In this document: positions 1-6,744 of the stretch, piece after piece
How the letters are laid out: each line of letters starts with the position of its first letter
Position numbering within the stretch: position 1 is the first letter of the stretch
Assembly (NCBI GenBank): GCA_031273515.1
Contig: JAISRU010000208.1
Location: forward strand, 1-7,173
Source: Bacteroidales bacterium
GTDB taxonomy: Bacteria; Bacteroidota; Bacteroidia; Bacteroidales; WCHB1-69
Direction of reading: 5' to 3'
DNA length: 7,173 nucleotides
Notes under the pieces: model-generated
What the model was told of the DNA's origin: nothing
The model's database searches: none
What the model saw: only the letters and a program-made list of their open reading frames with translations
Position numbers and translations under genes: made by a program

Positions 1-1160
1 ATCTCCATTTGAAGCAAATCGGTCGTTTCTTGCATACGGTATTCCTCCATCAGTAAATCGGCTCTGGCAGAACGAATACGATAAGAACCTTCTCCCCATT
101 GCGTAATGGGTATCTTGAGCGATACAATGGCTGAAAAAGAAGTCTTATCAAACAGCTTCGTATCATTTAACCATACGCCATTGAGATAATGATACCCTCC
201 TGTAATGCCTAATTGAGGTAAAAAATCACTTCGGACTAAACTTATCTGTTGTTTTTTCAGTTCTATCTGTTTTTTGAGCAAAGCATATTCCGGACGAACC
301 GTTACATCGGGAATTGTCGCAGGAAGCAAAGACAGCGTTTCATCGCTCAGCGTATCCGTTACGACAATGGACGTAAATAAATTCAATCCTATTACCATAC
401 ACAAATTCATCTGAGCCAATCGTTTTCCGTTTTCGGCTTGTTTGAGCATCAGATTTGCTTCTCCTAATTTCACCTGCACTTTCATTCTGTCGTTTTCCGA
501 TACCATTCCTGTTTCCACGCCATTTTGAACGTCGGTCAGGATGTTAGCCACAGCTTCTTTGTATGCAACTGCCGTATTGTACAGCGCCGTTACCTTTACG
601 TATTGCCAATATGCCTGATCGGTCTTGAAAAGGACTTCCGCCTGAGAGCGCGTTTCGTTTAACTGCGCCAATTGTCTTCCGGTTTTGGACATTCTGTATG
701 CTGTAATGATTTTCCCGCCCATGAAAACAGGTTGTTCAAACTGCATTCCGACAAAGAAACTGTTGCTTGGTTTTACCTTTATATCCAAATCGATATAAAT
801 ACCTTTATAAAATCGGTCAAGATAAGACAATACCTCGGCAGGCAAAGGATAACGACCTGTTAGACCGTTGATCGTACCGGGGATAGAGGTGTTATACATA
901 TCGTAACGTTTATTGTAATCGAACTCCCCCGTTGTAAACAGATACATTCCCTGTGCAAAGATACGGGGAAAAAAGTTTGCCCGATAAGCATTCACTTCAT
1001 AACGCATTTTTTCTACCTGTATCTGCGCTATCCGAGATTGACTGTTATTCATACAAGCCATTATCCGACAACTGTCCAATGTCAGAAAACGTTGTCCATA
1101 CAATCCCGAAGCGCTAAGCATCAGGCATACAAGCATACCGTATTTTATCTTTTTACGCAT
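1..1160 (-). CDS. TolC-family outer membrane efflux protein, 3' end cut by window edge
   Basis: This is the outer-membrane channel of the tripartite pump encoded with the two genes upstream. The frame is open for 386 codons from ATG at 1160 to the left edge without a stop, so the C-terminus is missing (the family usually has about 430-480 residues). The N-terminus has a basic MRKK start, a hydrophobic stretch and a probable signal-peptidase site near residues 20-23 (LYG/Q). It is followed by LTLDSCR, the typical first-helix motif of Bacteroidota TolC homologues. Further TolC-like features are FFPRIFAQG (63-71), FEQPVFMGG (141-149, end of the first repeat's strand region), long amphipathic helices at about 155-255, and the second-repeat motif SDFLPQLGITGGY (311-323). 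The ATG overlaps the permease stop by 8 bases (ATGCGTAA), and no Shine-Dalgarno is seen, so translation is probably coupled. The family call is firm; the substrate is unknown. Confidence 0.93.
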   Translation of the reverse strand, partial: MRKKIKYGMLVCLMLSASGLYGQRFLTLDSCRIMACMNNSQSRIAQIQVEKMRYEVNAYRANFFPRIFAQGMYLFTTGEFDYNKRYDMYNTSIPGTINGLTGRYPLPAEVLSYLDRFYKGIYIDLDIKVKPSNSFFVGMQFEQPVFMGGKIITAYRMSKTGRQLAQLNETRSQAEVLFKTDQAYWQYVKVTALYNTAVAYKEAVANILTDVQNGVETGMVSENDRMKVQVKLGEANLMLKQAENGKRLAQMNLCMVIGLNLFTSIVVTDTLSDETLSLLPATIPDVTVRPEYALLKKQIELKKQQISLVRSDFLPQLGITGGYHYLNGVWLNDTKLFDKTSFSAIVSLKIPITQWGEGSYRIRSARADLLMEEYRMQETTDLLQME

Positions 1161-4100
1161 GGGATTTCGTTTCGATTTTTATTTTGAAAAAGAAAGCATA
1201 CAAAACAGGAATAATCATTAAGGTGATTATCGTTCCTGTTATCAGTCCTCCCATAATGGTAACGGCTAAAGAACCGAAAAGAACGTCCGACAACAAAGGT
1301 ATCATCCCCAAGATTGTTGTCCCTGATGCCATTACAACAGGTCTAAGACGGGAAGACGACGCCATTAACAAAGCATCCTGAGGAGGCGTCCCTAATGAAA
1401 TCAGACGTGTGATTTCATCAAGCAGGACTACGCCGTTTTTAATCATCATCCCAATCAGTCCCAATGCTCCGACAATGGCAACAAATCCAAATTCTTTTCC
1501 GCTGACAAGCAATCCTCCTACAATGCCGATTGTCGCCAGAGGTAAACAAAGAAAGATGATTAAAGGTTTTTTCAGATCTTTGAACAGCATGATTAAAATA
1601 GCGATCATCAATACAATAGCCAGAGGCACATTGGCGAAAAGGTATCTTGTCGATTCGGCGCTTGCCTGTGCTTCGCCTCTCCACATCAGTTTGTATCCTT
1701 GAGGAAGCGGTATCTGTTCTATTTGTTTTTTGATGGCATTTCTCGCTTGGGCAGGCGTATAACCGAACATCGTATTGCATTGGGCGCGCATAGACCGTTG
1801 TCCGTTGTAACGACGTACAACCAAATCTTCCCACTGAAGTGAAACACCTTCACTTACCTGACTTAATCGCGAAGAGTTTGTTATTCCGGAAATCATGGCA
1901 GACATATCCTGTTTCTCCATCAATAAATCCATAACAGCTTCCTTATCAATAACCGATAACGAAGGTATCATCGACAGAACAGGAATATCGGATAGATTTT
2001 CAATTTGTTTGTTTTGGGCATTGACAGTCCGCAGAAAGAGCGGTTCGGACGTACTCCCGTTGTAATACGACCCTATTGGAACACCTTCCGTCCCCAACAA
2101 GAGCGACATCGCAATGTCAGAACGAAATACGCCCGCGCTCCGTGCCATTGGCTGACTGTAATTAACGGCAAGAACAGGCGATTGCATTCCCAGATCGTTT
2201 GTTACCAATGTGATGGACGGCTCGTTGCGCATAATTGCTTCTGCCTGTGCTGACAGATTTTTCAATACTGCCGGATCACTGCCTGTAAACATAACCTCTA
2301 TCGGGAAAGGTTTATACATCAAGTTATATTGCTTGATGCGAATATAGGCTTGCGGATACTGTTCCGACAAGGTTTTTTGCAGTTCGGGCAATGCTTTAGC
2401 CATTGCTTCCGGAGAGGCAAAATCAACAATCAGTTCTCCATAGCTTAGCGAGGGTTCGGCAAAAGAACGGACAAGATTGTATCGAAAAGGAGTTCCTCCA
2501 TAACTCGACGTAACATGTTTTATATCTTCACGGGAAAGTAATTGCTGTTCTATCTGTTCCAAATCGGTTTTCACCCGTTCGATACGGGTATTTTCAGGCA
2601 TTTTGTATTCGATATAGGCTTGTTCGTATTTAAAGTCGGGGAAAAATCCCTGACGAACAAACTGAAATCCGAAGGCAGTCAATCCAAACAACAGCACAAT
2701 CACGACCAATGTCGCTACACGATGCGAGAGCATAAACCAAAGCATCTTCCGAAACTGACGATAGAATTTTCCTTCAAATAATTCCTGAGGCGCATTTGTC
2801 TGTTTGATTTTCAAAAGGGAATCTGCCTGCATGGGAACCTGAACAAGCGCCAGCAGCCAACTGATAAACAGAGAAACACACAAAACAATAAACAAATCCC
2901 TGACGTATACTCCTGCCATGTCGGGAGAAAGAAAGATAGGAAAGAAAGCAAGGATTGCAATCAGGGTAGCGGCGAGCAAAGGCATAGCCGTCTTATTTGC
3001 CGTATTGACAAGCGAAAGCGGTTTTTTCATTCCCTGTTGCGTATCGGTCAGAATACCGTCAATCACGACAACCGCATTATCGACCAACATCCCCATAGCC
3101 AGAATGAGAGAACCCAACGAAACACGCTGAAGTGTTCCGTCGAACAAATAAAGCAGGGTAAAAGATCCCAAAACGGTGATCAGCAGACTTGTTCCGAGTA
3201 TTACTCCGCTGCGAAACCCCATGCTAAGCATCAGGACAAGAATTACAATGACAATGGATTCAATCAAGTTTATCAAAAATGTATTGATAGCGTCGTCCAC
3301 GCGGTCGGATTGAAAAAATACTTTATGATAATTAATTCCCAGCGGAAGACGTCCTTCGTTTTCCATGCTGGATAAATGCGTTTCGACCCGTTGTCCTACT
3401 TTGGTAATATCGTAGCCGGGCGCCATCGATACGGCAAGTCCGATAGCAGCTTGTCCGTCGTAACGCATACTGTTACGCACCGGTTCGACAATACCGCTGT
3501 AGACAAAGGCAATATCTTTAAGTCGCAACCTGTCTTTTTCATGTCCTTTGATAAGCAGATTTCCTATGTCGTCTATATGTCGATAACTGTCGGTGATTTT
3601 CAAACGAATTCGGCTGTCGCCACTGTTGAAATAACCCGGATATACCACCTCGTTCTGATTTCGAATGGTAAGCAGTAATTCCAAAAAATGAATGCCCAGA
3701 CTTGCCATGCGATCCTGTCGGACGTCGATGTAAACGCATGGTTTTTGTTCCCCGTATGTAATTACCTTGCCCACGCCTTCCACTGTCTGCAGTTCCTGTT
3801 TGAGTTTGTTGACATAAGCGTTAAATTCGTTATCGTTGAACCCGTCGGAAGTTATCGCATAAAAAAGACCATATACATCGCCAAAATCATCCATGACGAC
3901 AGGCGTTCGGGCTTCGGGGGGCAATGCGGATGCGGCATCGGCAATTTTGCGGCGCAAGATATCCCAATGTTGCTCAATCTCTTTTTCGGGCAAGGTTACA
4001 TCCAAGGTTACCTGTATAATTGATACGTCGTTGCCTGATTTGGATTCTACCAATTCTACTCCCGTCATGGAGCGAACAGCTTTTTCCAAAGGATCGGTTA

Positions 4101-4287
4101 CCTGTAATTCTATTTCATGGGCAGACGCTCCGGGGTAAATGGTAACGATCTGAGCAATACGGATTGTTAATTCAGGGTCTTCCATTTTACCCATTTTCAC
4201 AAACGATAAAATACCGCCTACGAACATTATCAGCATCAGAAACTTAATCAGCAGTCGGTTCTTTAAGGCTATTTCCGATAGACTCAT
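1153..4287 (-). CDS. RND efflux transporter permease, AcrB/HAE1 type
   Basis: This is the inner-membrane proton/substrate antiporter of the pump, 1044 residues, which is full length for AcrB relatives. Hydrophobicity gives TM1 at about 11-31, a periplasmic porter domain to about 335, TM2-TM6 at about 338-487, TM7 at about 524-541, a second periplasmic domain, and TM8-TM12 at about 886-1035. Family landmarks are YPGAS (51-55) after TM1, GMLVDNAVVVID (399-410) in TM4, and MIKNGVVLLDE (948-958) in TM10. D403 and K950 match the proton-relay Asp and Lys of AcrB (D407, K940); the second TM4 Asp is Asn (N404), a variant found in part of the HAE1 family. This is not the CusA-type metal pattern, so a drug, dye, bile-type or other organic substrate is more likely, but none can be named. 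The start ATG shares its A with the stop of the fusion-protein gene and has a strong AGGAGGA 8 bases upstream. Confidence 0.96.
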   Translation of the reverse strand: MSLSEIALKNRLLIKFLMLIMFVGGILSFVKMGKMEDPELTIRIAQIVTIYPGASAHEIELQVTDPLEKAVRSMTGVELVESKSGNDVSIIQVTLDVTLPEKEIEQHWDILRRKIADAASALPPEARTPVVMDDFGDVYGLFYAITSDGFNDNEFNAYVNKLKQELQTVEGVGKVITYGEQKPCVYIDVRQDRMASLGIHFLELLLTIRNQNEVVYPGYFNSGDSRIRLKITDSYRHIDDIGNLLIKGHEKDRLRLKDIAFVYSGIVEPVRNSMRYDGQAAIGLAVSMAPGYDITKVGQRVETHLSSMENEGRLPLGINYHKVFFQSDRVDDAINTFLINLIESIVIVILVLMLSMGFRSGVILGTSLLITVLGSFTLLYLFDGTLQRVSLGSLILAMGMLVDNAVVVIDGILTDTQQGMKKPLSLVNTANKTAMPLLAATLIAILAFFPIFLSPDMAGVYVRDLFIVLCVSLFISWLLALVQVPMQADSLLKIKQTNAPQELFEGKFYRQFRKMLWFMLSHRVATLVVIVLLFGLTAFGFQFVRQGFFPDFKYEQAYIEYKMPENTRIERVKTDLEQIEQQLLSREDIKHVTSSYGGTPFRYNLVRSFAEPSLSYGELIVDFASPEAMAKALPELQKTLSEQYPQAYIRIKQYNLMYKPFPIEVMFTGSDPAVLKNLSAQAEAIMRNEPSITLVTNDLGMQSPVLAVNYSQPMARSAGVFRSDIAMSLLLGTEGVPIGSYYNGSTSEPLFLRTVNAQNKQIENLSDIPVLSMIPSLSVIDKEAVMDLLMEKQDMSAMISGITNSSRLSQVSEGVSLQWEDLVVRRYNGQRSMRAQCNTMFGYTPAQARNAIKKQIEQIPLPQGYKLMWRGEAQASAESTRYLFANVPLAIVLMIAILIMLFKDLKKPLIIFLCLPLATIGIVGGLLVSGKEFGFVAIVGALGLIGMMIKNGVVLLDEITRLISLGTPPQDALLMASSSRLRPVVMASGTTILGMIPLLSDVLFGSLAVTIMGGLITGTIITLMIIPVLYAFFFKIKIETKSHA

Positions 4288-5366
4288 TATAACAATCCTC
4301 CTGCGTTTGTATTGCTTATTGTCGGCAGAGGTTTTACTTTCATGCCTTCTTTAATCGAATGAACGCCGGCAGAAACAACCCTCTCTCCCGACTGCAATCC
4401 CTGACTGACAATCAGAAAACCGTCTTTTTGAATTTCAGCTACTTCTATCTGACGCATCTCCAAAGGTTTGTCGTCCGAAAGAAATACCCACACATACGTA
4501 TTGCCGTCTTTTTCAAACAGGGACGAAAGCGGTATTTTGTACAATGACTGTTCTTTTGTGTGAAACAGGATTGTAACCTCTGCGCTCATTCCTGCCGCCA
4601 GATTGACGCTGTCGGTTTTTGTAATTCGGAACACCATTTTATACAATTGATTTGCATTTCCTTGCGGAGATAATTCCAATAATTCCAAAGGGAGTTTCTT
4701 ATCCGGATTGACCGATACATTTGCTTCGAACTGTTTGAAATCGTTTCTGCGGGCATAATCACGGACGGGCAGATTAATCTCCAAGACCCAATCTCCGCTT
4801 CCGATCATGGATATTACGGGCATTCCGGCGCCGACGGTTTCACCTGCTTCGTGTATATTTCTTCGGATATAGCCATCGAAAGGCGCAGTAAGACGGGTAT
4901 CCGCCAGTTGATTTTTATGTGCATTGTATTTTGCCGTAATTTGTTCTAATCCGTAGACGGCTTTTTCGTAATCGCTTTGGGTTGCGCTGCCTCGTTTGTA
5001 TAATTCGACGACACGGTCTGCGGTAGCTTTTATCTGACTGTATTCTGCTTCGGTAGCGGAGAGTTGTATGCGATAATCTCGTGAGTCTATTTCTGCTATC
5101 AGGGTTCCTTTTCGGACATAAGCGCCTTCTCTGTGCGGAATAAGTGCAATCGTTCCTGCCACGCGAAAGGCTAAATTCACGTCGGCGTCGGAACGTATTT
5201 TGCCCGGATATACCGACTTCTGTTCACCTTGACATAATTCTACCGTATCAATTTTTGCTGTTCGGACAATCTGTTCGCTCTCCGGAACTGTCGGTCGGTT
5301 ACACGACAAAAACACGATTGAAACAACAATCGGTATCAGCTTGGAAGAATAAATAATCGCTCTCAT
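4287..5366 (-). CDS. RND efflux periplasmic adaptor (membrane fusion protein, HlyD/AcrA type), lipoprotein
   Basis: This adaptor joins the permease to the outer-membrane factor in the periplasm. It has 359 residues, usual for the family. The N-terminus is a lipoprotein signal: a hydrophobic stretch at 10-20 ends in FLSC with the lipidated Cys predicted at residue 22. Domains run in the normal order. The first lipoyl half-motif lies at about 60-97 (FRVAGTI, then GAYVRKGTLIAEID). A short alpha-hairpin follows at about 100-152. The second lipoyl half is at about 154-188 (TRLTAPFDGYI, then GETVGAGMPVISM). A beta-barrel covers about 192-270, and the membrane-proximal domain about 276-347, ending in GLQSGERVVSAG and a GMKVKPL tail. 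It lies 40 bases after the DUF2147 stop with no clear promoter between, so cotranscription is likely. Its last codons double as the Shine-Dalgarno of the permease gene. Confidence 0.95.
   Translation of the reverse strand: MRAIIYSSKLIPIVVSIVFLSCNRPTVPESEQIVRTAKIDTVELCQGEQKSVYPGKIRSDADVNLAFRVAGTIALIPHREGAYVRKGTLIAEIDSRDYRIQLSATEAEYSQIKATADRVVELYKRGSATQSDYEKAVYGLEQITAKYNAHKNQLADTRLTAPFDGYIRRNIHEAGETVGAGMPVISMIGSGDWVLEINLPVRDYARRNDFKQFEANVSVNPDKKLPLELLELSPQGNANQLYKMVFRITKTDSVNLAAGMSAEVTILFHTKEQSLYKIPLSSLFEKDGNTYVWVFLSDDKPLEMRQIEVAEIQKDGFLIVSQGLQSGERVVSAGVHSIKEGMKVKPLPTISNTNAGGLL
4296..4302 (-). promoter_or_regulatory. Strong Shine-Dalgarno (AGGAGGA) for the permease gene
   Basis: The minus strand reads AGGAGGA, then 8 bases, then the permease ATG at 4287. 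It lies inside the last codons of the adaptor gene, which end Ala-Gly-Gly-Leu-Leu-stop. Bacteroidota genes often lack such a motif, and the other starts in this cluster do not show one. It therefore fixes the permease start and suggests high or re-initiated translation of this subunit. Confidence 0.7.
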
Positions 5367-5406
5367 CTGTTTATTTTTGTTTCATTATTAACGGGGAAGA
5401 TTGTCG

Positions 5407-5847
5407 TTATCGTATCCAGTATTGATTTCTTCCCAGAATACCCTGTTTATCTAACGATCCTCGCAATTTGAGTTTCTTTGTTTTGCTATCGAAAGTAATT
5501 GTTCCGTAGTATTTTTTTCCTGTTTCGGGATCAAGCACATAACCATCTTTCAGAGAGCCGTTTTCTTCTTTCATTGCACGAATTATCAGCATCCCCAGAA
5601 CAGCTTGTCCTTTATCGCTGCCTTCGCATTTAGTACATACGGCGTCGGCATATTTGTACATTTTCTCGATTTTCCCATAGTACAGTCCATTCTTTGCCTT
5701 GTATATCCTGACCATTGCCCTTACTTCTCCTGTTTTGTCGTCTATTGTCTTCCAATTTCCGACGATAGAATCTATCTGAGCAGAGGCAGAATATCCTGTT
5801 GCTAAAAAAACAAAAACGAGACTTTGCAAAAACATTCTCGTCGACAT
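5407..5847 (-). CDS. Secreted DUF2147 domain protein
   Basis: This is a 146-residue exported protein of the DUF2147 family, whose biochemical role is not established. The proposed start (MSTRMFLQ) gives a basic residue, a hydrophobic core and an ASA/Q signal-peptidase site about 23 residues in. The mature part shows the family pattern in order: VGNWKT at the start of the domain, a GLYYGKI strand, the paired cysteines CTKC, GMLIIRAMK, the YVLDPETGKKYYG signature, LKLRGSL, and a terminal NQYWIR. It is probably a small periplasmic beta-rich protein. The frame stays open up to an ATG at 5877, but that ATG overlaps the -7 box of the candidate promoter and would put LDLMHLFYC before the signal peptide. 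ATGs at 5847 and 5835 are therefore better, and I chose 5847. It is the first gene of the leftward cluster, 40 bases before the efflux adaptor. A link to envelope stress or pump function is inference from position only. Confidence 0.88.
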   Translation of the reverse strand: MSTRMFLQSLVFVFLATGYSASAQIDSIVGNWKTIDDKTGEVRAMVRIYKAKNGLYYGKIEKMYKYADAVCTKCEGSDKGQAVLGMLIIRAMKEENGSLKDGYVLDPETGKKYYGTITFDSKTKKLKLRGSLDKQGILGRNQYWIR

Positions 5848-5870
5848 ACAATAAAACAGATGCATCAAAT

Positions 5871-5903
5871 CAAGCATATTACTTACAATATATGAAAATC
5901 AAA
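5871..5903 (-). promoter_or_regulatory. Candidate Bacteroidota-type promoter for the DUF2147-efflux cluster
   Basis: On the minus strand TTTG (5903-5900) is followed after 21 bases by TATGCTTG (5878-5871). This has one mismatch to the Bacteroides -7 consensus TAnnTTTG, at the usual 19-21 spacing from a -33 TTTG. Transcription would start near 5864, leaving a leader of roughly 17 bases before the ATG at 5847. The A+T-rich context makes chance matches possible, so this is tentative. Confidence 0.4.
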
Positions 5904-6063
5904 CAAAAAACACACTCATGGCTTTTATTACCACAAAAATAATGCCCGTCGGAAAACAATTCTCCCAAACTCTGACTTTGAGTAAACGAACGAATAACTT
6001 AACAAATAAACAAGGAAAATTGTTTAGTGTACAAGTGAACAAGAGCGCAAAGCGACGCAAATA
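5904..6063. other. A+T-rich intergenic stretch with no recognised feature
   Basis: This stretch lies upstream of the candidate promoter and before the first palindromic element. The open frames crossing it, such as a plus-strand one from 5918, run on into repeat DNA, lack family motifs and give low-complexity basic peptides. I see no gene, RNA or clear terminator here. Operator sites for an unseen regulator could be present but cannot be identified. Confidence 0.4.
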
Positions 6064-6131
6064 CCCACGCCGTCATTGTAAGTCTCCACCCTGCCGCCGT
6101 GTCGTCAGGGAAAAAAGAAGGATGACGTGGG
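6064..6131. repeat. Inverted-repeat element with internal hairpin
   Basis: The ends are inverted: CCCACGCCGTCAT at 6064-6076 pairs with ATGACGTGGG at 6122-6131, with a three-base bulge. Inside, CCCTG (6089-6093) pairs with CAGGG (6106-6110) around a 12-base loop. The left part, CGTCATTGTAAG, recurs at 6505-6516 in the REP-like element further right, so this is probably a diverged member of the same repeat family. It is not followed by a T-run on either strand, so a terminator is not supported. Confidence 0.5.
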
Positions 6132-6161
6132 ATGATTTCCCTTTGGAGAGGTCGTTGCAGG

Positions 6162-6242
6162 TGAATGTCCTACGGACAATATGGTTGGGAGAGGCATCGC
6201 CTTTTCTATTGATATGTATCCCCTGACGGGGAAACTCATACC
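6162..6242 (-). repeat. Two-hairpin palindromic element, copy 1 (inverted)
   Basis: Read on the minus strand, the element starts with GGTAT. It continues with a hairpin of arms TCCCC/GGGGA and loop GTCA (6232-6219), then the box CATATCAATAGAAA (6216-6203) and a short GGC-GAT-GCC stem. Next come ACCATA and a second hairpin, TGTCC-GTA-GGACA (6178-6166), and the end is TTCAC. The same order of parts occurs on the plus strand at 6334-6412. It is noncoding and REP-like; no T-run or transcription context supports a terminator. Confidence 0.65.
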
Positions 6243-6285
6243 AAATTGCTATCAAATAGTATAAAAAAATTGGTATAATATTCTG

Positions 6286-6300
6286 TTAATCACGGATTAA
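6286..6300. repeat. Short palindrome TTAATC-ACG-GATTAA
   Basis: This is a perfect 6-bp inverted repeat around a three-base centre, in the A+T-rich spacer between the two divergent two-hairpin elements. It could be an operator-like site or simply part of the repeat cluster. No adjacent gene start points to a regulatory role. Confidence 0.35.
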
Positions 6301-6305
6301 TGTGT

Positions 6306-6328
6306 TTTGCCATAACTATAATGGCAAA
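6306..6328. repeat. Perfect 8-bp inverted repeat (TTTGCCAT / ATGGCAAA)
   Basis: The arms at 6306-6313 and 6321-6328 pair perfectly around a 7-base A+T loop, just left of the copy-2 element. There is no T-run after the stem on the plus strand and no gene ends nearby, so an intrinsic terminator is not supported. Confidence 0.45.
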
Positions 6329-6333
6329 GGTTT

Positions 6334-6412
6334 GGTATCAAATGTCCGTAGGACATTCATATCAATAGAAACGCATGAACACCATAGAAACAAATCCCCG
6401 TAGGGGATTCAC
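6334..6412 (+). repeat. Two-hairpin palindromic element, copy 2
   Basis: The element starts with GGTAT. A perfect hairpin AATGTCC-GTA-GGACATT follows (6341-6357), then the box CATATCAATAGAAA (6358-6371), then ACACCATAGAAACAA. A second perfect hairpin, AATCCCC-GTA-GGGGATT (6393-6409), leads to the closing CAC. It shares the 14-base box, the flanking words and the two-hairpin plan with the inverted copy at 6162-6242, but the GTCC-type and CCCC-type stems have changed places. Confidence 0.7.
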
Positions 6413-6503
6413 AGCATTAGAACAGCATATTTCGACCAAAAGAAATCTTCCCACGATAGAAAAAGCAAATTTGTAACTATCTGAAAATAGGACGATTATT
6501 TTT

Positions 6504-6538
6504 ACGTCATTGTAAGCGTAGCGACGTGGCAATCGACG
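6504..6538 (+). repeat. REP-like palindromic element
   Basis: The sequence has the widespread bacterial REP form: CGTCATTG, a GCGTAGCGACG core, then GGCAATC. CGTCATTG (6505-6512) pairs with CAAT-C-GACG (6530-6538) as an 8-bp stem with a single bulged C. A related copy lies in the opposite direction at 6657-6691, with the REP-derived stretch 6539-6607 between (CGAAGCGAGTGAGAGC, then the small stem CAAAC-TT-GTTTG at 6558-6569, then GGCGAAGCCAATCC). It is noncoding. Confidence 0.65.
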
Positions 6539-6656
6539 AAGCGAGTGAGAGCAGAGGCAAACTTGTTTGACTATGCCGAACCGCAAGGGAAAGGCGAAGC
6601 CAATCCAGAGTATTCGTTCGTAATCTCCTTTGTACATCATTTGTATTTCTATTTTT

Positions 6657-6691
6657 CTGGATTGCCGCCGGCTACGCCGTCGCAATGACGG
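6657..6691 (-). repeat. REP-like palindromic element, opposite orientation
   Basis: Read on the minus strand this is CCGTCATTGCGACGGCGTAG followed by CCGGCGGCAATCCAG. It has a core stem CGGC-GTA-GCCG (6679-6669) and the same CGTCATTG start and GGCAATC end as the element at 6504-6538. The two copies face each other like the paired REP units of BIME-type clusters. CAATCCAG at 6601-6608 is also an inverted match to CTGGATTG at 6657-6664. Confidence 0.65.
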
Positions 6692-6744
6692 CTGTCTTTA
6701 TATAATCATCCCCTTGTGTGTCCAAATTTATTTTGTCATGGGTG

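Noticed and set aside
1439..1834. 131-codon minus-strand frame inside the permease gene
   Set aside because: It is an alternate frame of the same strand; the permease frame there encodes TM8-TM10 motifs including the conserved Lys.
1184..4138. Several plus-strand open frames of 60-112 codons across the permease gene
   Set aside because: They are antisense shadows of a full-length conserved RND permease, with no family motifs and low-complexity or Cys/His-rich peptides.
5371..5385. Tiny upstream frame M-K-Q-K-stop just before the adaptor start
   Set aside because: A five-codon frame ending 4 bases before the ATG could be a leader peptide, but in A+T-rich DNA it is easily chance and has no ribosome site.
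5918..6226. Plus-strand 102-codon frame starting MAFITTKIMP
   Set aside because: More than half of it is made from palindromic repeat DNA, it lacks an evident ribosome site, and the peptide resembles no known family.
6162..6412. CRISPR array or attenuator interpretation of the hairpin cluster
   Set aside because: There are no regularly spaced direct repeats with unique spacers and no cas genes. The copies are inverted, and no stem is followed by a T-run or placed at a gene end.
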